DNA of 64,000 nucleotides from assembly GCA_963971575.1 (NCBI GenBank), contig OZ020618.1, positions 46,204,509-46,268,508 on the forward strand, in the 5' to 3' direction. Origin of the DNA: Liopterus haemorrhoidalis (Eukaryota > Arthropoda > Insecta > Coleoptera > Dytiscidae). The position numbers were made by a program, and so were the translations under genes. The notes under the pieces are model-generated. The model made no database searches, was not told where the DNA came from, and saw only the letters and a program-made list of their open reading frames with translations. Positions 53,980-64,000 of the stretch are shown piece by piece (within the stretch, counting starts at the first letter, position 1; every line of letters begins with the position of its first letter).

Positions 53980-55004
53980 GAAATTTTATATTTTATTGGG
54001 CATTTAGATTCTTGATTGTAAAGTATAATGAAAAGGTCGATAAAAATCAGTATATAATTAATAAATTATTAAATTGTGTTAAGTTTTGTCGTATAGCCTG
54101 TTGAAAATTTGCACTGCATCAGAGGCTATTTGCGCTTACACAGCTCAATAAATGTCATATATTTGATTTGAACAATGTTCAATATGAAAACAAAACTGTA
54201 TAAATGGTAAACTTTCGTATTTTTTTCCTCCAATTTCTTAGTCCTGGAGCCGCCATGCCATTGACTACTTCAATTAGTTCATCTACATTTGGTTAGGATA
54301 ACTCATATTTTTTAAATTTTATAAATTGATAATCAAATGAACGTGTAGAGTTTGTTGCAAGCTTTAAGTATTTCAGTTCATTGAAATATACTTAAATAAT
54401 AATAAATGAAAACAAAATTATCAATAATCAGAAAAAAACTTGCAAATATGACGACTGTCTTAGGACACAGGATGTAGTAAACAACTCCAATCTTAATAAT
54501 TCTTTCTTGAGATGGTTTTAAAATTTTTTGTTAACTGTACTTCATTGGGTTGCAGTAAAAATATAAATTTTCTGAAACTGATAATATTTGCTCGTCTCGT
54601 AATGATTTGTTTACTTTTGTCGGCAGAAACAAAGGTCTTAAAGACCAGCTCTCATTATGTTGAGCTAAAAACTAGTTTGGCTGATGAGATCCTTGTTAAT
54701 GTGTATTAAACAGTAAATGTATCCCAGATTTGGAATTTCTAAATTCTAATCCTTTAACAAGGTTCAGGTACAATTTTGTACATTCATATTAAATATTTTA
54801 ATGGAACTGGCTTGATGATTACTATGAATGAGAACACATTAGCTTCTGTAAATTAGTATTTCAGATTAGTTAAATTTGTACCTTAAGAATTTCTCCCCTT
54901 GTTTTGTCTTCTTCTTCTTCTTCTTCTTTTACTTCTAATTATTTCGTCCTCTTCTCAGTTTGTCGTCTTCTGTCATTATAAAATTAATTCTTATAAATGT
55001 GGAG
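53980..55004. other. No recognisable gene; TTC tract
   Basis: AT-rich, with a TTC trinucleotide run at 54908-54928 that may be another retroelement tail in minus orientation. The 65-codon frame at 54512 is not supported. Confidence 0.4.
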
Positions 55005-55175
55005 GTTACAATGCCTCAAAAACACTATTTTAAAAATATTGTAAATTGTTTCAGAATGGAAAATTCGAAACCTGCAAAAACATCTTTAGAAGCAGGTTTG
55101 CAATTTGCAAAACCTATAGAAAAATTGAAAGATATAGATGTATCTATATCAAAATTACTCAGAGGAAATTTCTAA
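55005..55175 (+). pseudogene. Ty1/copia-type polyprotein scrap
   Basis: The frame reads VTMPQKHYFKNIVNCFRMEN then SKPAKTSLEAGLQFAKPIEK. The pattern Q-K-x-Y-x-x-x-I-x-x-x-F-x-M-x-x-x-K-P-x-x-T-x-L-E-x-G-L is the passage that follows the reverse-transcriptase YVDD region in copia elements. Only about 55 codons survive. No LTR was recognised nearby. The assignment comes from recalled family pattern. Confidence 0.6.
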
Positions 55176-55529
55176 TCACAGGATACTTCTACATACGCAA
55201 ATATTCGATTGTTTAATGCAGTTTTAAGAACATCAACAATACATAAAAATGTTTCTATACGAAACTTCTTTCTTCCTGATAATATAGTTTCGTCTACTTC
55301 GATGCAGGAGACGAATCTAGACTGGAGAGCTCATCAAACGGATATTGCATATGATGGCTAATATGACCAATAACTTCCAAATGACGCGTCACATGTTTAA
55401 AACCAATTAAAGTAAATTATACAGCGCTCACTGAACTTGCAAATCACTTTCATCGTCACATCTGTGTTACAAATTTTGTTAGTGTCTTTTAGGTGTTTGC
55501 TTGTAACATTATAAGAGACGATTACGATT

Positions 55530-56756
55530 TTTTTTTTTATTTGCCGGTACATTGGTGTATACATTAATTTATACAGTTATATAGTATGATATAAGTAATA
55601 TTTAACATTTGTATTTAAGTAATAGTAACATTTTGAAGGAATTAAAAGTATATTATATTAGGTACGACATGTAAATTAGATTGTGTCATATAAATTGGTT
55701 TCTTTCAGGAATTTGATAACATCATTGATTTGGTTTGTATTGTTTCTTAGGGTTTCTTCTATTTTGTCGGGGATATTGCACGCTTGGCGTTTGAGAATTT
55801 TCTGCATGTTGTCAGTATGTGTTCTACAGTTAGGTCGACTTGGCAAACATCACATATTGGCTTCGGTTGTTTTTGGAAAATATGTTGATGCGTGAGGAGG
55901 GTATGCCCTATTCTCAATCGGGTGATGGTGGTTTGTTCCTTCCTGTCGTTTTTTGCTTCCCATTTTTTTGTATATTTTTTTATCTTCCTTAATTTGTTAT
56001 TGATGGTGTTGTCCCAGTCTTCTTGCCATTTATTTGTGGTGTGTTTTGCAATGTGGCATTTAAAGTCATTAGCGTCTATGGTGTTGCGGAGTTTTTCTAC
56101 ATTAATGGCTTCTCTTGCGGCTCTATCGGCTGTTTCATTTCCTTTGATTCCTATGTGTGAGGATTGCGTCCAGATTATTTTGCATCTTATGTTTTTGCTG
56201 ACGTATGCTTCGTGTAGATATTCCTTTATTTTTACTAGTTCTTCTTTTTTAGGGAAAATTTGTGTAAGGCTTTGCATTGCGCTTAAGGAATCGGTGGAGA
56301 TGATATAGGTTTTATTTGTTTGTCCTTGGTTTTTGATGTACTCTGCCGCTTTGTATATTGCGTAGAGTTCTGCCGAGTAGATGGTAGTTTCGTCTGGTAG
56401 ATGGTATTTTTCTATGGTTTCTCCACTGACCATAGCTGCCCCCGTACCGTTTTCTGTTCTTGAGCCGTCAGTATAAATCTGGATTGCGTCTTCTGTTTGA
56501 TAGATTATACGTTTGAAGTCGTTTCTCAGTATTTCGGGTGGTGTAGTGTTTTTCTGGTATTTTGTTAGTTCTGTGTTAAACTCTGGTTGATAGATCGTCC
56601 AGGGCGGTATGCCACCGAAGTGAATTTTGCTTATAGTTGGGAAGGTTAGATGAAGTTCAGTCAAGGAATTGGAGATGTGTTTTTGCATAGGAGTTTAATG
56701 TTTGTGTTCCTCTAAATATGTAATCGTGAGCGGGATTATTTGGATTTCTAGCAAGG
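55530..56756 (-). mobile_element. 5'-truncated non-LTR retrotransposon N8 with poly(A)
   Basis: Read on the minus strand it runs from a truncated coding region near 56756 through the RNase H module to a 3' UTR and A11 tail (T11 on the plus strand at about 55529-55540). The 5' junction carries a short perfect hairpin. Confidence 0.75.
55759..56688 (-). CDS. RNase H domain and CCHC knuckle of non-LTR polyprotein
   Basis: An intact 309-codon frame, the C-terminal end of a reverse-transcriptase polyprotein. RNase H, which removes the RNA strand of the RNA-DNA hybrid, spans about residues 65-200. Asp is in IYTDGSRTENGTGAAMVSG, Glu in IYSAELYAIYKA, Asp in YIISTDSLSAMQSL, and the final His/Asp pair in SSHIGIKGNETADRAARE. 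A zinc knuckle of CDVC..DLTVEHILTTCRKF type follows near residue 285. Upstream, RNPNNPAHDYIF in another frame is the tail of the reverse transcriptase, so a frameshift or truncation precedes this frame. The lack of stops suggests a young copy. It is a fragment, not an independent gene. Confidence 0.85.
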   Translation of the reverse strand: MQKHISNSLTELHLTFPTISKIHFGGIPPWTIYQPEFNTELTKYQKNTTPPEILRNDFKRIIYQTEDAIQIYTDGSRTENGTGAAMVSGETIEKYHLPDETTIYSAELYAIYKAAEYIKNQGQTNKTYIISTDSLSAMQSLTQIFPKKEELVKIKEYLHEAYVSKNIRCKIIWTQSSHIGIKGNETADRAAREAINVEKLRNTIDANDFKCHIAKHTTNKWQEDWDNTINNKLRKIKKYTKKWEAKNDRKEQTTITRLRIGHTLLTHQHIFQKQPKPICDVCQVDLTVEHILTTCRKFSNAKRAISPTK

Positions 56757-56790
56757 TTATCCTAGCATACGTAACAATATGCTAGGATAA
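56757..56790. repeat. 13-bp perfect inverted repeat at the N8 5' junction
   Basis: Arms TTATCCTAGCATA (56757-56769) and TATGCTAGGATAA (56778-56790) enclose 8 nt. The position coincides with the loss of retrotransposon similarity. Confidence 0.9.
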
Positions 56791-57224
56791 GTTTCTTTCT
56801 ACGGTAGGCATCATGATTTTAATATTCATTTTATTTCTCTAATTGAGAAGCAAATATCTGTATATGATTAGACTTGTGTGGAATACAGTACATAATACAA
56901 ATGAACCAAACATAATCTTGAGAAACTATTCCTAAAGGAGTTTCAGAATCAAATAAGTTTTGTAGTTATTTAATTATCCTCAATTAGATGAGTTACGTCC
57001 GTCGATTATAATATTATGAGGAAGTAATGGGATTCTGACTGGTCAGAATTAAAACAATATTTTAACTTCGCAAATGTTTCGATTTATATTTTAAATCTTC
57101 ATCAGAGCTTAGTTAAATGGTCAATAAATAAAATAAAACAAAGTTGAAAATTAAATTGCAATGTCCACATCGTCGTTGATTAAATATATATATATAGATT
57201 TTAAATTTAATGTATGGTGTCAAA
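56791..57224. other. No recognisable gene
   Basis: The passage TTTCGATTTATATTTTAAAT with CTTCATCAGAGC (57078-57110) resembles one at 33710-33750 (TTTCGATTTTAATCAAATCT, TCCTCAGAGC), so both belong to an unidentified dispersed repeat. Confidence 0.4.
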
Positions 57225-57755
57225 AGGAAGATGCTCTTAAAACGGAGAGATTAAAGAGCGAAAAGTTATCCTTATTTTAATATTATTTTTCTCAAAAATA
57301 TGCTAAAAAACACTTCAACAAGATCTGAAAAAAATCTGAGTAATGCATATTAATGTGAACCGAAATAGTGCAAAAGGATTTTTTATCTGGTAATTATTTC
57401 GAATCTGGTAATTTTTTATTGAATTTTTTGCACGACTGTGCCTACAATATTTATCTCACTGACTGAAGAACTAGATAGCTATAGTTGGGGATTGATGCAA
57501 ACGCATCTCGTAATTAATTACGCTTGTAAGTCTTTAGATGGAACCTCATGAATTATTCTTTCAAAAGTTATCAAATTTTAAGATTTTTAGTACGTACCCA
57601 CAATTTATCAGTGTCTCTAGATTTTTGGGTTGTGTCCTGATTTTTAAAGTCGATATCCCGAAATTGGTCGATCATGACTTGGTCACCGTATTTGAGAGAT
57701 ACTTGCGAAACCCTGAAAAGTGTGAAAATTTACTTCTCATATAAATTTTTATTCG
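57225..57755 (+). mobile_element. Q-like element copy R3, uninterrupted
   Basis: It shares AAATCTGAGTAATGCATATT and TGTGAACCGAAATAGTGC with family Q bodies. It then has its own 3' half (CTATAGTTGGGGATTGATGC, GGAACCTCATGAATTATTCT) and ends ATACTTGCGAAACCCTGAAA then AGTGTGAAAATTTAC with a T run. It is the reference that shows how R1 and R2 were interrupted. The 5' microsatellite end is not present. Confidence 0.6.
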
Positions 57756-57759
57756 TAAA

Positions 57760-60488
57760 TTAAAATTTAAAATCAACAAAATTTGTTTATTAAGTTTTAT
57801 TCCAACCAACTTAATAATATTTATAATTTTAAATAAAAACATTTTCAAAATAGAACCTCATTTGACCTTTTGATTTTTTATTTAATTTTATAAAAAATAT
57901 GCTAATACATTTATCTGTTATCAGTTAAGGAATACAGAATTTAAATGTAATCACCAGATAAAATATAGCCTAAAGTTTTCATCACGGAATTATATGAATA
58001 TTAATAGAAATATCTAGATATGAAATTATATTTTATTATGATATTTAAAAATTTCAGTTGTCAACAACTGATAAAATTGAAAAATTAACGTACACAAAAA
58101 TTAAAATAAAATTTAAATCTTTATTTAACGCTAGGTGAAATTTTCAAAACCAAAATTTCTCCTTGAGCACAGCCAGTTGAAATACGGCTGTATTCCTCTA
58201 TTGAAAATTCTTAACACTTATATCGCTTCCTAAAATTGTGAATATGATTGTGGTATAACTGTCCAAACAAGTAACTGTCTTCAGATCTGTCTACAAATCA
58301 AAGCTTTACTAATTGGGTGAAAATATGCAGAGATTTTTAATGAGATAGATTAATTAATTTCGTATCAAAATATTAGTCATTATCGTTGGCGATTGAATAT
58401 AATATAGGCTATTCCAAATCTTTAGGCGGAGATTTTGGAATCTAGTAACTTTTATAGTTTGATTCGAGCTTTTGCCTATTTTAGTTAAGCTTTGTAAATC
58501 ATACTTACAATAAACATTTTTAGGTTAAAGTTAATATGATTATAAAATGTCATTTTCATTACATATTGATTTTTTATGTTATTTTTAATACTCTCATTTC
58601 TTAAATTCTTACATTTTCCAAAAACTTAAAAATGTATTTTTTATTTTATTTTTCTAATAACTGTCACTTTATAATAAATGCCAACATAAAAAATTAAATA
58701 ACCTTGCCAAGCTCCGTTTTTGTAACAATTTTTTTAAATTTTCGATTTAAAGAAAAAAATTACGTGACCGCTGGGCTGGAAAAATGAACACCTTTTTTGG
58801 TCAGTCACCCGGTGCGGGGCCAAAAATTTATTATCGATTGATTTAGTGTATAATCCGTCTCAATTTGTAATACGAAACTAGATCTGGTTACTTTGGTGAC
58901 TGTTGTGGTGTAAGCAAACTTTGGCGTATCCGTGTGAACCAATACTATGATAATATTATAAATATTTTGTCAATATACAACATAAAAAATGAACTTTCCC
59001 TGTTAGTTACGTATTACAAAACAGATAATATAGTCCAAAATTTTGATTTTTAAATATATATTGTCAAAATGATAGAAATATTCGTCTAATTTAATTATTG
59101 TTCCCAGTACTTAACAAAACATTAATATTATAATGTATTTTTTATACTTTTGCGTTCACAATAATATTATTGTTACACTGAAAACAGTTTAACAATAGAA
59201 GCTATTGTTAAACTGTTTTTGGTAATCTGAGGTACTATGGAAAAATATATATTTTTTTTTTCCCGATTTTTTGGGTTGTGTCTCTATTTATTGCGTTCGA
59301 TTTCTTTGATCAAGAGTTGGACACTCTAGGAACACATATGCTGAATTATTCTAGCAATTTCTGTAAAGTGTTTATTGAGAACCTCTCATTTCTAAGTATT
59401 TCCAAATTTTGCTAGAATTTAAAATTTTTAAATTCTGTACATCATTAAAAGATCATCATTAGCAAATACATGTATTCTATTCATTCTTAAATAATTGTCA
59501 TGTAATCTCTAAAGATTTTCCCAGGCAAAAATCATTTTGTCTATATAAACATTTATAAATTTTTGACAGGTATCAAAATCTTGTTAACGGATTAACTATG
59601 GTTTCCCTAATCCTGAGCCTGAATTATGGTTTGGGATAGTTATTATTATCCTAATGATAATCCTGACGATTATCCTGTTTTTAACTGAGTTGCCGCCTAC
59701 AGGTATCAGCACGTTCTACACCCAGGTATAAACAAAATATTAGTTCTTATTCATACTTTAACAATTTGTTCTCAATGGTTATTTATGGTTGAAATTTGGA
59801 TATCTCACACATTTAAATATTCGAAAATTTATTATTTTGTTGATATATCGAATTTTGGCTAAACATTTTTGTCGTAAGAAAAATTTAACTTTTTGCACTC
59901 CATAAGTGCTTGTTAGCATTCTACTCTAAGCATATATTTAAGATTAAGTTAATATCTGTGATTTCGTAGGTAGGTATAAGTAAGTAACTTTTATATTTTC
60001 AGTCCGTGTCAGCTTGTTAACTAAAGAGTTCAAATTTGGCGTGCATATATAGCTCTTAGACCCACACCTGTAACTTGTTCTTTCAAAATAAATTGATCAA
60101 TTTTTTCATCAATTAATTGTTAAAATTTGAACACTTTACACACTCCAATAAATTGAATCGTGTAAAACACTCTTAAAAATATTTAGACGATCAACGATTT
60201 GATTTTTTATTTATTTTTCATCTGCTTTAGTTATCTTATAATGTAAGAAGTACTGTTGTATTTGTTACTGATATGTTAACATTGTATTATTAGTGCTGCG
60301 TTGTAATTAGGACGATGTTTTGTTGAGTAGCCAAATTAATAAAATTAAAATTAAATTAAAATAATTCCGAAAAAGTGTGAAAATGCATACTTTTTTATAC
60401 TCTTCCTTGTACAAAATTCTTAAATTCTGCTGTGGTGTACGCAAGATCCGTTGCAATTTCATCCTACAGTTTATTTCAAGAGCATGGC
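57760..60488. other. AT-rich stretch without recognisable genes
   Basis: About 2.7 kb with no frame over 60 codons. One patch near 58780-58830 (GGTGCGGGGCCAAAAATTTA) might be a transposon end. The only structured feature is the hairpin at 59181. Confidence 0.5.
59181..59219. repeat. 18-bp perfect hairpin
   Basis: Arms AAAACAGTTTAACAATAG and CTATTGTTAAACTGTTTT separated by AAG. It could be an internal part of a MITE. It is too short for a typical microRNA precursor. Confidence 0.95.
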
Positions 60489-60540
60489 TTTTTAGGGTTT
60501 TGTAGGTATGACCAAAAAACCCTTATACCGTCATTTTGTC

Positions 60541-60613
<73 letters not shown>
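60541..60613. repeat. TCTG microsatellite of Q4
   Basis: About 18 perfect tetranucleotide units, read in element orientation. Bounded by CCGTCATTTTGTCG and TTCGGTAAAAATTG. Confidence 0.95.
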
Positions 60614-60614
<1 letters not shown>

Positions 60615-61092
60615 TCGGTAAAAATTGTAGCCAAACGGCTAAACCTAGAGAGTTGAAAATTGGCATGCTTGTACAACTTTTTGACCCGCACATAGGAAAA
60701 ATACTAAAACATCTAAAAAACATATCCCCCTAAAAATATAAACAAATATGTGCTCAACGAAAAAAAAAATATTTTTTTAAAATTCTGAGTAGGGTATCAA
60801 ATGAAAGCCCTTAGTACGTGGATCAACGATCAAAATTTTATTTTTGCAAAATAAATTATTTTGAGGCGATTTTTGCCAAAATTGTGCAAAAAAATTTTTG
60901 TCCCACACCCTGTAGCCCAGATGGTTTAAACTAAAAATGTGAAAAAATTCTAAGTAATGTATAATGGTGTGAACCGGAATAGTACAACAGGAATTTTTGA
61001 TCAGATTATGTTTTCGGAAAATAACGCATTTTTTGTGTTTTTTTGGTTGCCGATGCATACATGTTATACTCTTATAACACACTAAGTTGATA

Positions 61093-61180
61093 AGCGTTTG
61101 GTGGTCTAGTGGCTCAGTTGCTCGACAACCACACAGGATCGTTATTCACTACACAGGTTCGTTCCTGGCTTGTGGAGTCA
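61093..61180 (+). other. tRNA-like block inside Q4
   Basis: A box TGGCTCAGTTG (61110-61120) and near-consensus B box GGTTCGTTCC (61156-61165), in element orientation. Sequence is unlike the blocks of Q1-Q3. A loosely palindromic CCACA..TGTGG pairing spans the block, but a cloverleaf is not demonstrated. Confidence 0.5.
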
Positions 61181-61689
61181 ATTTTATTTTTTGTTTTTTT
61201 TTCATATTTATTATGTTTAAATTAATTTGTTAAAATTCTAGTTATATTTTAGCACATTTTGAATTTAATTTTCAAGAGCGTAAATTTAATAACCAATTTC
61301 CAATTTCCAATTATATTTTCATTCTGTGTCATTTATACGAAGCCAGAGGGGCGAAGCGTATGATTTAAGACAACCAATGAAAGCCATAGGCCCAATTTTC
61401 AAAATCTTAATGAACCTTGTTATATAAAAAAATACTGCACTTATTTAGAAACCTAAATAATGATATTAGGTATTCGAATTAAAATTAACATAAAAATATT
61501 TTAACATAAAATTTGTTTTTAAAGCTCTGAGATTAACAGACGATAAATTATTTTAAAAAGATCGTTCATTTTGCCGTGGTTACTACAAAGCAAAATTTGT
61601 CCTACACACTCAGCATACCGCCTTCACTTATTATATACCTGCGAAACCCTGCAATGTGTGAAAATTCACACTTCACATCAATTTTTTAC

Positions 61690-64000
61690 CATCCATGTTT
61701 ACTGAGGTAGGAAAAAAGTGTTTAAATAAAAACTAACATGCAGAATTCTTGTGCTCACCTAATATTTGATTGTTAAGATTTAATTAGCGAAATCAACATA
61801 TTTTTTAAATGATTCTAAATGTAGAGTACACAATCATTTTATTGCGTGTTTTTAAAAAGTCCATTTAAATTAAGTGTAAAGATCAGGATACATATCGCAT
61901 AAATATAATATACATTTTAGTTCGTAACTTTTTACAAAATCTACATTTGTGATCTCTGAATTTATGATATTTTTCAGTTATGTTATTATGCAAAATGTCT
62001 CTTTCTCCTTTTGGACACTCAGTTGGTCTGATATTGGGCCTCAGCTATAATACTGTCATATTATTAGGCGCACATTGTTATTTGCATTAGACTTCAGGTT
62101 AGGAGAAGAAATAATTAACTAATTTTATTTTTACATGCCTAAAAGATATCTACTTCAAATCTTTTAACAGTGGTTAATAAAACACACAGATGTCCAACAG
62201 AAGCCAATGGCCAGAAGACAAACAAAAAAAAGGATATCTCGAGAAACCAAGCTACCAAAAGGACACTCAAAAGAAGTAATAGACTAAGGGAAATAGGTGC
62301 CCTAGGCAAGGTTCTTATTGCGGGCCTTACTAGTTAAAAAAATTCATAAAATAATAGAAAAAAAATGTATAATAAAACCATCTTGCTGGCCCCGAAAAAT
62401 ACGGGCCCTAGGCAGTTGCCTAGTTTGCCTAAGCCAAAGTTCGCCCCTGCTCAAAAGTTGTGATGAGTAGAAAAAATAAAATGGCTACTCGGGCTACATA
62501 AATGCACTGCGAGCTGAATCTATTCCGTATGCCATAGTTTAGCCATGCTTGATTTAGGCAATCATTTGAATTGAACGATTAGCGATTTAGTTCTTGTTTA
62601 GTTATGTGAAAGCAGTCAAATCGAATAAACCATTTTTTTAGTGCTTGATGGGGGCTCAAACCTGTGACCAGCCCCGCGTGATCGCGAGTCGTATTAAAAT
62701 GCTGGTGCAATGAAATGTAAAAAATAATAAATAAGTTGCGTCTAATAATATGGTCATAGTGTGCAAGATTTCCACCTTGTCCGTTGTGTAAATTTTCAAG
62801 AATGTTGTACACCAATTCTTTTTACATCTTCTATAAGCTTGTCTCTCTGTTTTTATTTGTCCTTGAACCGCAGTTTTAATTTTATAAATAAAATTAAGTG
62901 AGCAAATAAAGTTTTGTAAAATGATATAATCATGTATGTACTGAAAAACTTTATTACCTTTGTTGTAAAAATTATGTTCTATAATTTTGTACATATGTTA
63001 AATTTTTTGCTAACCTACTATTATCAGAATAACTAGTAATGGTCAACAGATTTAAAATGATTATTAAAATTGTCAGAACCAAGGTCTTCACAAAAAATGG
63101 ATAGACTGCATATTATGGCGTACATATGGATATTAATATAAACCTATTTTTGGGCATTGTCAGTGTGTTTGAATTCACTAATAATATTTTTTTCTTCTCG
63201 TTTGTTTCGATTTTATGTCTCTTAAGTTATCTTGTATACCAACACCCATATCTTTTGTCTGCTGATCTCCTTTTCGAAGTCTTCTCACTGGTCATAGGAT
63301 TTTCAATATTTTTTCCCATCTTTCTCTTGTATCTTCTTAATACGATTTATTGAAAAAAATAAACAAATTGTTACCATCATATTTCCCAGACAGACAATTT
63401 TTAAATCAATGTCCATTGATATAAGTTAGAACCGTACCAATTTAGATCTAATCTATGTTATTTTGAAAAATTACTTAGATATTTCTTAAATTTAATGTAG
63501 GTCTCATATTATTATTATTGGATGAAAATTATTTCAAAAAATTACTGATTTTGATGCTATTAAGGCAAAAATATTGGGTAATCCGATTGCTTTTCGGCAC
63601 ATGGTGTGGTAGAAGTAGCGGGAGCTGTTCCGGACGATTTTTTTAATCTCGGGAGTTGGGATTGAAAGTTTATAAAATTCCGAGATTTTCCGGCAACCGA
63701 GAAATTTAATTTTTTTATTATAATAAAAGAAAAAAAATCAAATATACTTTTTTATAATATTACATATCAAGGAAAAACAAAACTTAATTATTATTTTTTT
63801 TAATCAAATAAACAAAAGAGGAAATATATAATATACCTATGTACATATATAATATAATATTATATGTTTTATTGATTTTTAAAATAATTTTTTAAAAAAC
63901 ATAAATCATCAACAGGTGATCAGAAAGACCAACATGTTTTTTTATAACGATATTGCCATAAATTGAAAAAAAAAACGCTTTCTGATTCTGTCGATGTTGG
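61690..64000. other. AT-rich stretch; hAT-like end near 62.45 kb
   Basis: On the minus strand CAGGGGCGAACTTTGGCTTA at 62451 and GGCAACTGCCTAGGGCCCG form a hAT-type terminus with no matched partner. Near 62650-62690 GGGGGCTCAAACCTGTGACC resembles an inverted B box. The 78- and 112-codon minus-strand frames overlap this and show no family motif. No gene is supported. Confidence 0.4.

Larger units (their letters stand above)
60489..61687 (+). mobile_element. Family Q Helentron-like element, most complete copy Q4
   Basis: T run and AGGGTTTTGTAGGTA (60494-60508), microsatellite (60541-60613, about 18 units), conserved body and tRNA-like block (61093-61180). Both 3' body blocks that Q1 and Q2 each keep only in part are present. 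The end has TACCTGCGAAACCCT (61636-61650), the hairpin GTGTGAA-AA-TTCACAC (61656-61671), then CTTCACATCA and a T6 run. At 1.2 kb it is the best template for the family. No Rep/helicase coding sequence; it would depend on an autonomous partner. Confidence 0.8.

Noticed and set aside
55892..56308. 138-codon plus-strand frame with hydrophobic stretches
   Set aside because: It is the antisense shadow of the RNase H frame at 55759-56688.
62579..62994. Overlapping minus-strand frames of 78 and 112 codons
   Set aside because: No family motif, AT-driven composition and overlap with a tRNA-like trace; considered and left as uncertain DNA.

Overview
The window is AT-rich, eukaryotic, intron- and repeat-style DNA, almost certainly from an arthropod and most likely an insect. 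Support: several mariner families with DD34D signatures, hAT elements with 8-bp target duplications, tRNA-derived SINEs, jockey/RTE-like non-LTR retrotransposons, Helentron-style elements carrying (CAGA)n/(TCTG)n microsatellites, and no bacterial gene organisation. I found no convincing multi-exon host gene; most long open frames are transposon remnants or translations of microsatellites. Two weak host-gene candidates are a 69-codon frame with a signal-peptide-like start (29853-30062) and two short coding-like blocks at 53649-53973.

Layout. 1-8.4 kb: a foldback element, a small hAT, a microsatellite-bearing Helentron-like element (called family Q here) and two decayed mariners. 9.7-13.3 kb: non-LTR fragments, another mariner and a minisatellite. 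14.4-17.85 kb: a degenerate hAT with a perfect target duplication, itself hosting a second hAT and a family Q copy. 18.3-18.7 kb: a small mariner relative with Stowaway/plant-type ends. 19-21.6 kb: a Helentron-like element of a second family (M), then a mariner interrupted by a hAT that contains a piece of a third element. 22.7-25.2 kb: a Q copy with about 49 CAGA units and a SINE. 27.3-29.6 kb: a non-LTR tail split by a nearly full-length mariner. 30.3-34.7 kb: a deep nest (a Q-like copy holding an M copy with a large inverted duplication and a hAT that holds a SINE and a 9-unit minisatellite), then another M copy. 35.3-38.8 kb: hAT, mariner and hAT in a row. 39.6-42 kb: a second copy of the 28-kb mariner and a reverse-transcriptase fragment. 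43-47.7 kb: a second SINE family, minisatellite, palindrome, and a head-to-head mariner interrupted by a retrotransposon tail. 48.4-50.3 kb: a split, old Q-like copy. 55-56.8 kb: a copia scrap and a well-preserved RNase H module. 57-61.7 kb: two more Q-type copies. The rest is AT-rich DNA with no recognisable feature.

How the parts work together. The window reads as a stratified record of transposition: interrupted older copies can be realigned with intact relatives in the same window, which dates insertions relative to one another and fixes many ends exactly. The most unusual signal is family Q. Four copies share flanking sequence on both sides of one internal position, but each has a different tRNA-like block there (A box and B box, same orientation). 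Families Q and M also share the same plan: a 5' subterminal repeat, a 4-bp microsatellite, a 3' subterminal inverted repeat, a terminal hairpin and a T run. All product assignments were made by eye; no database search was possible.
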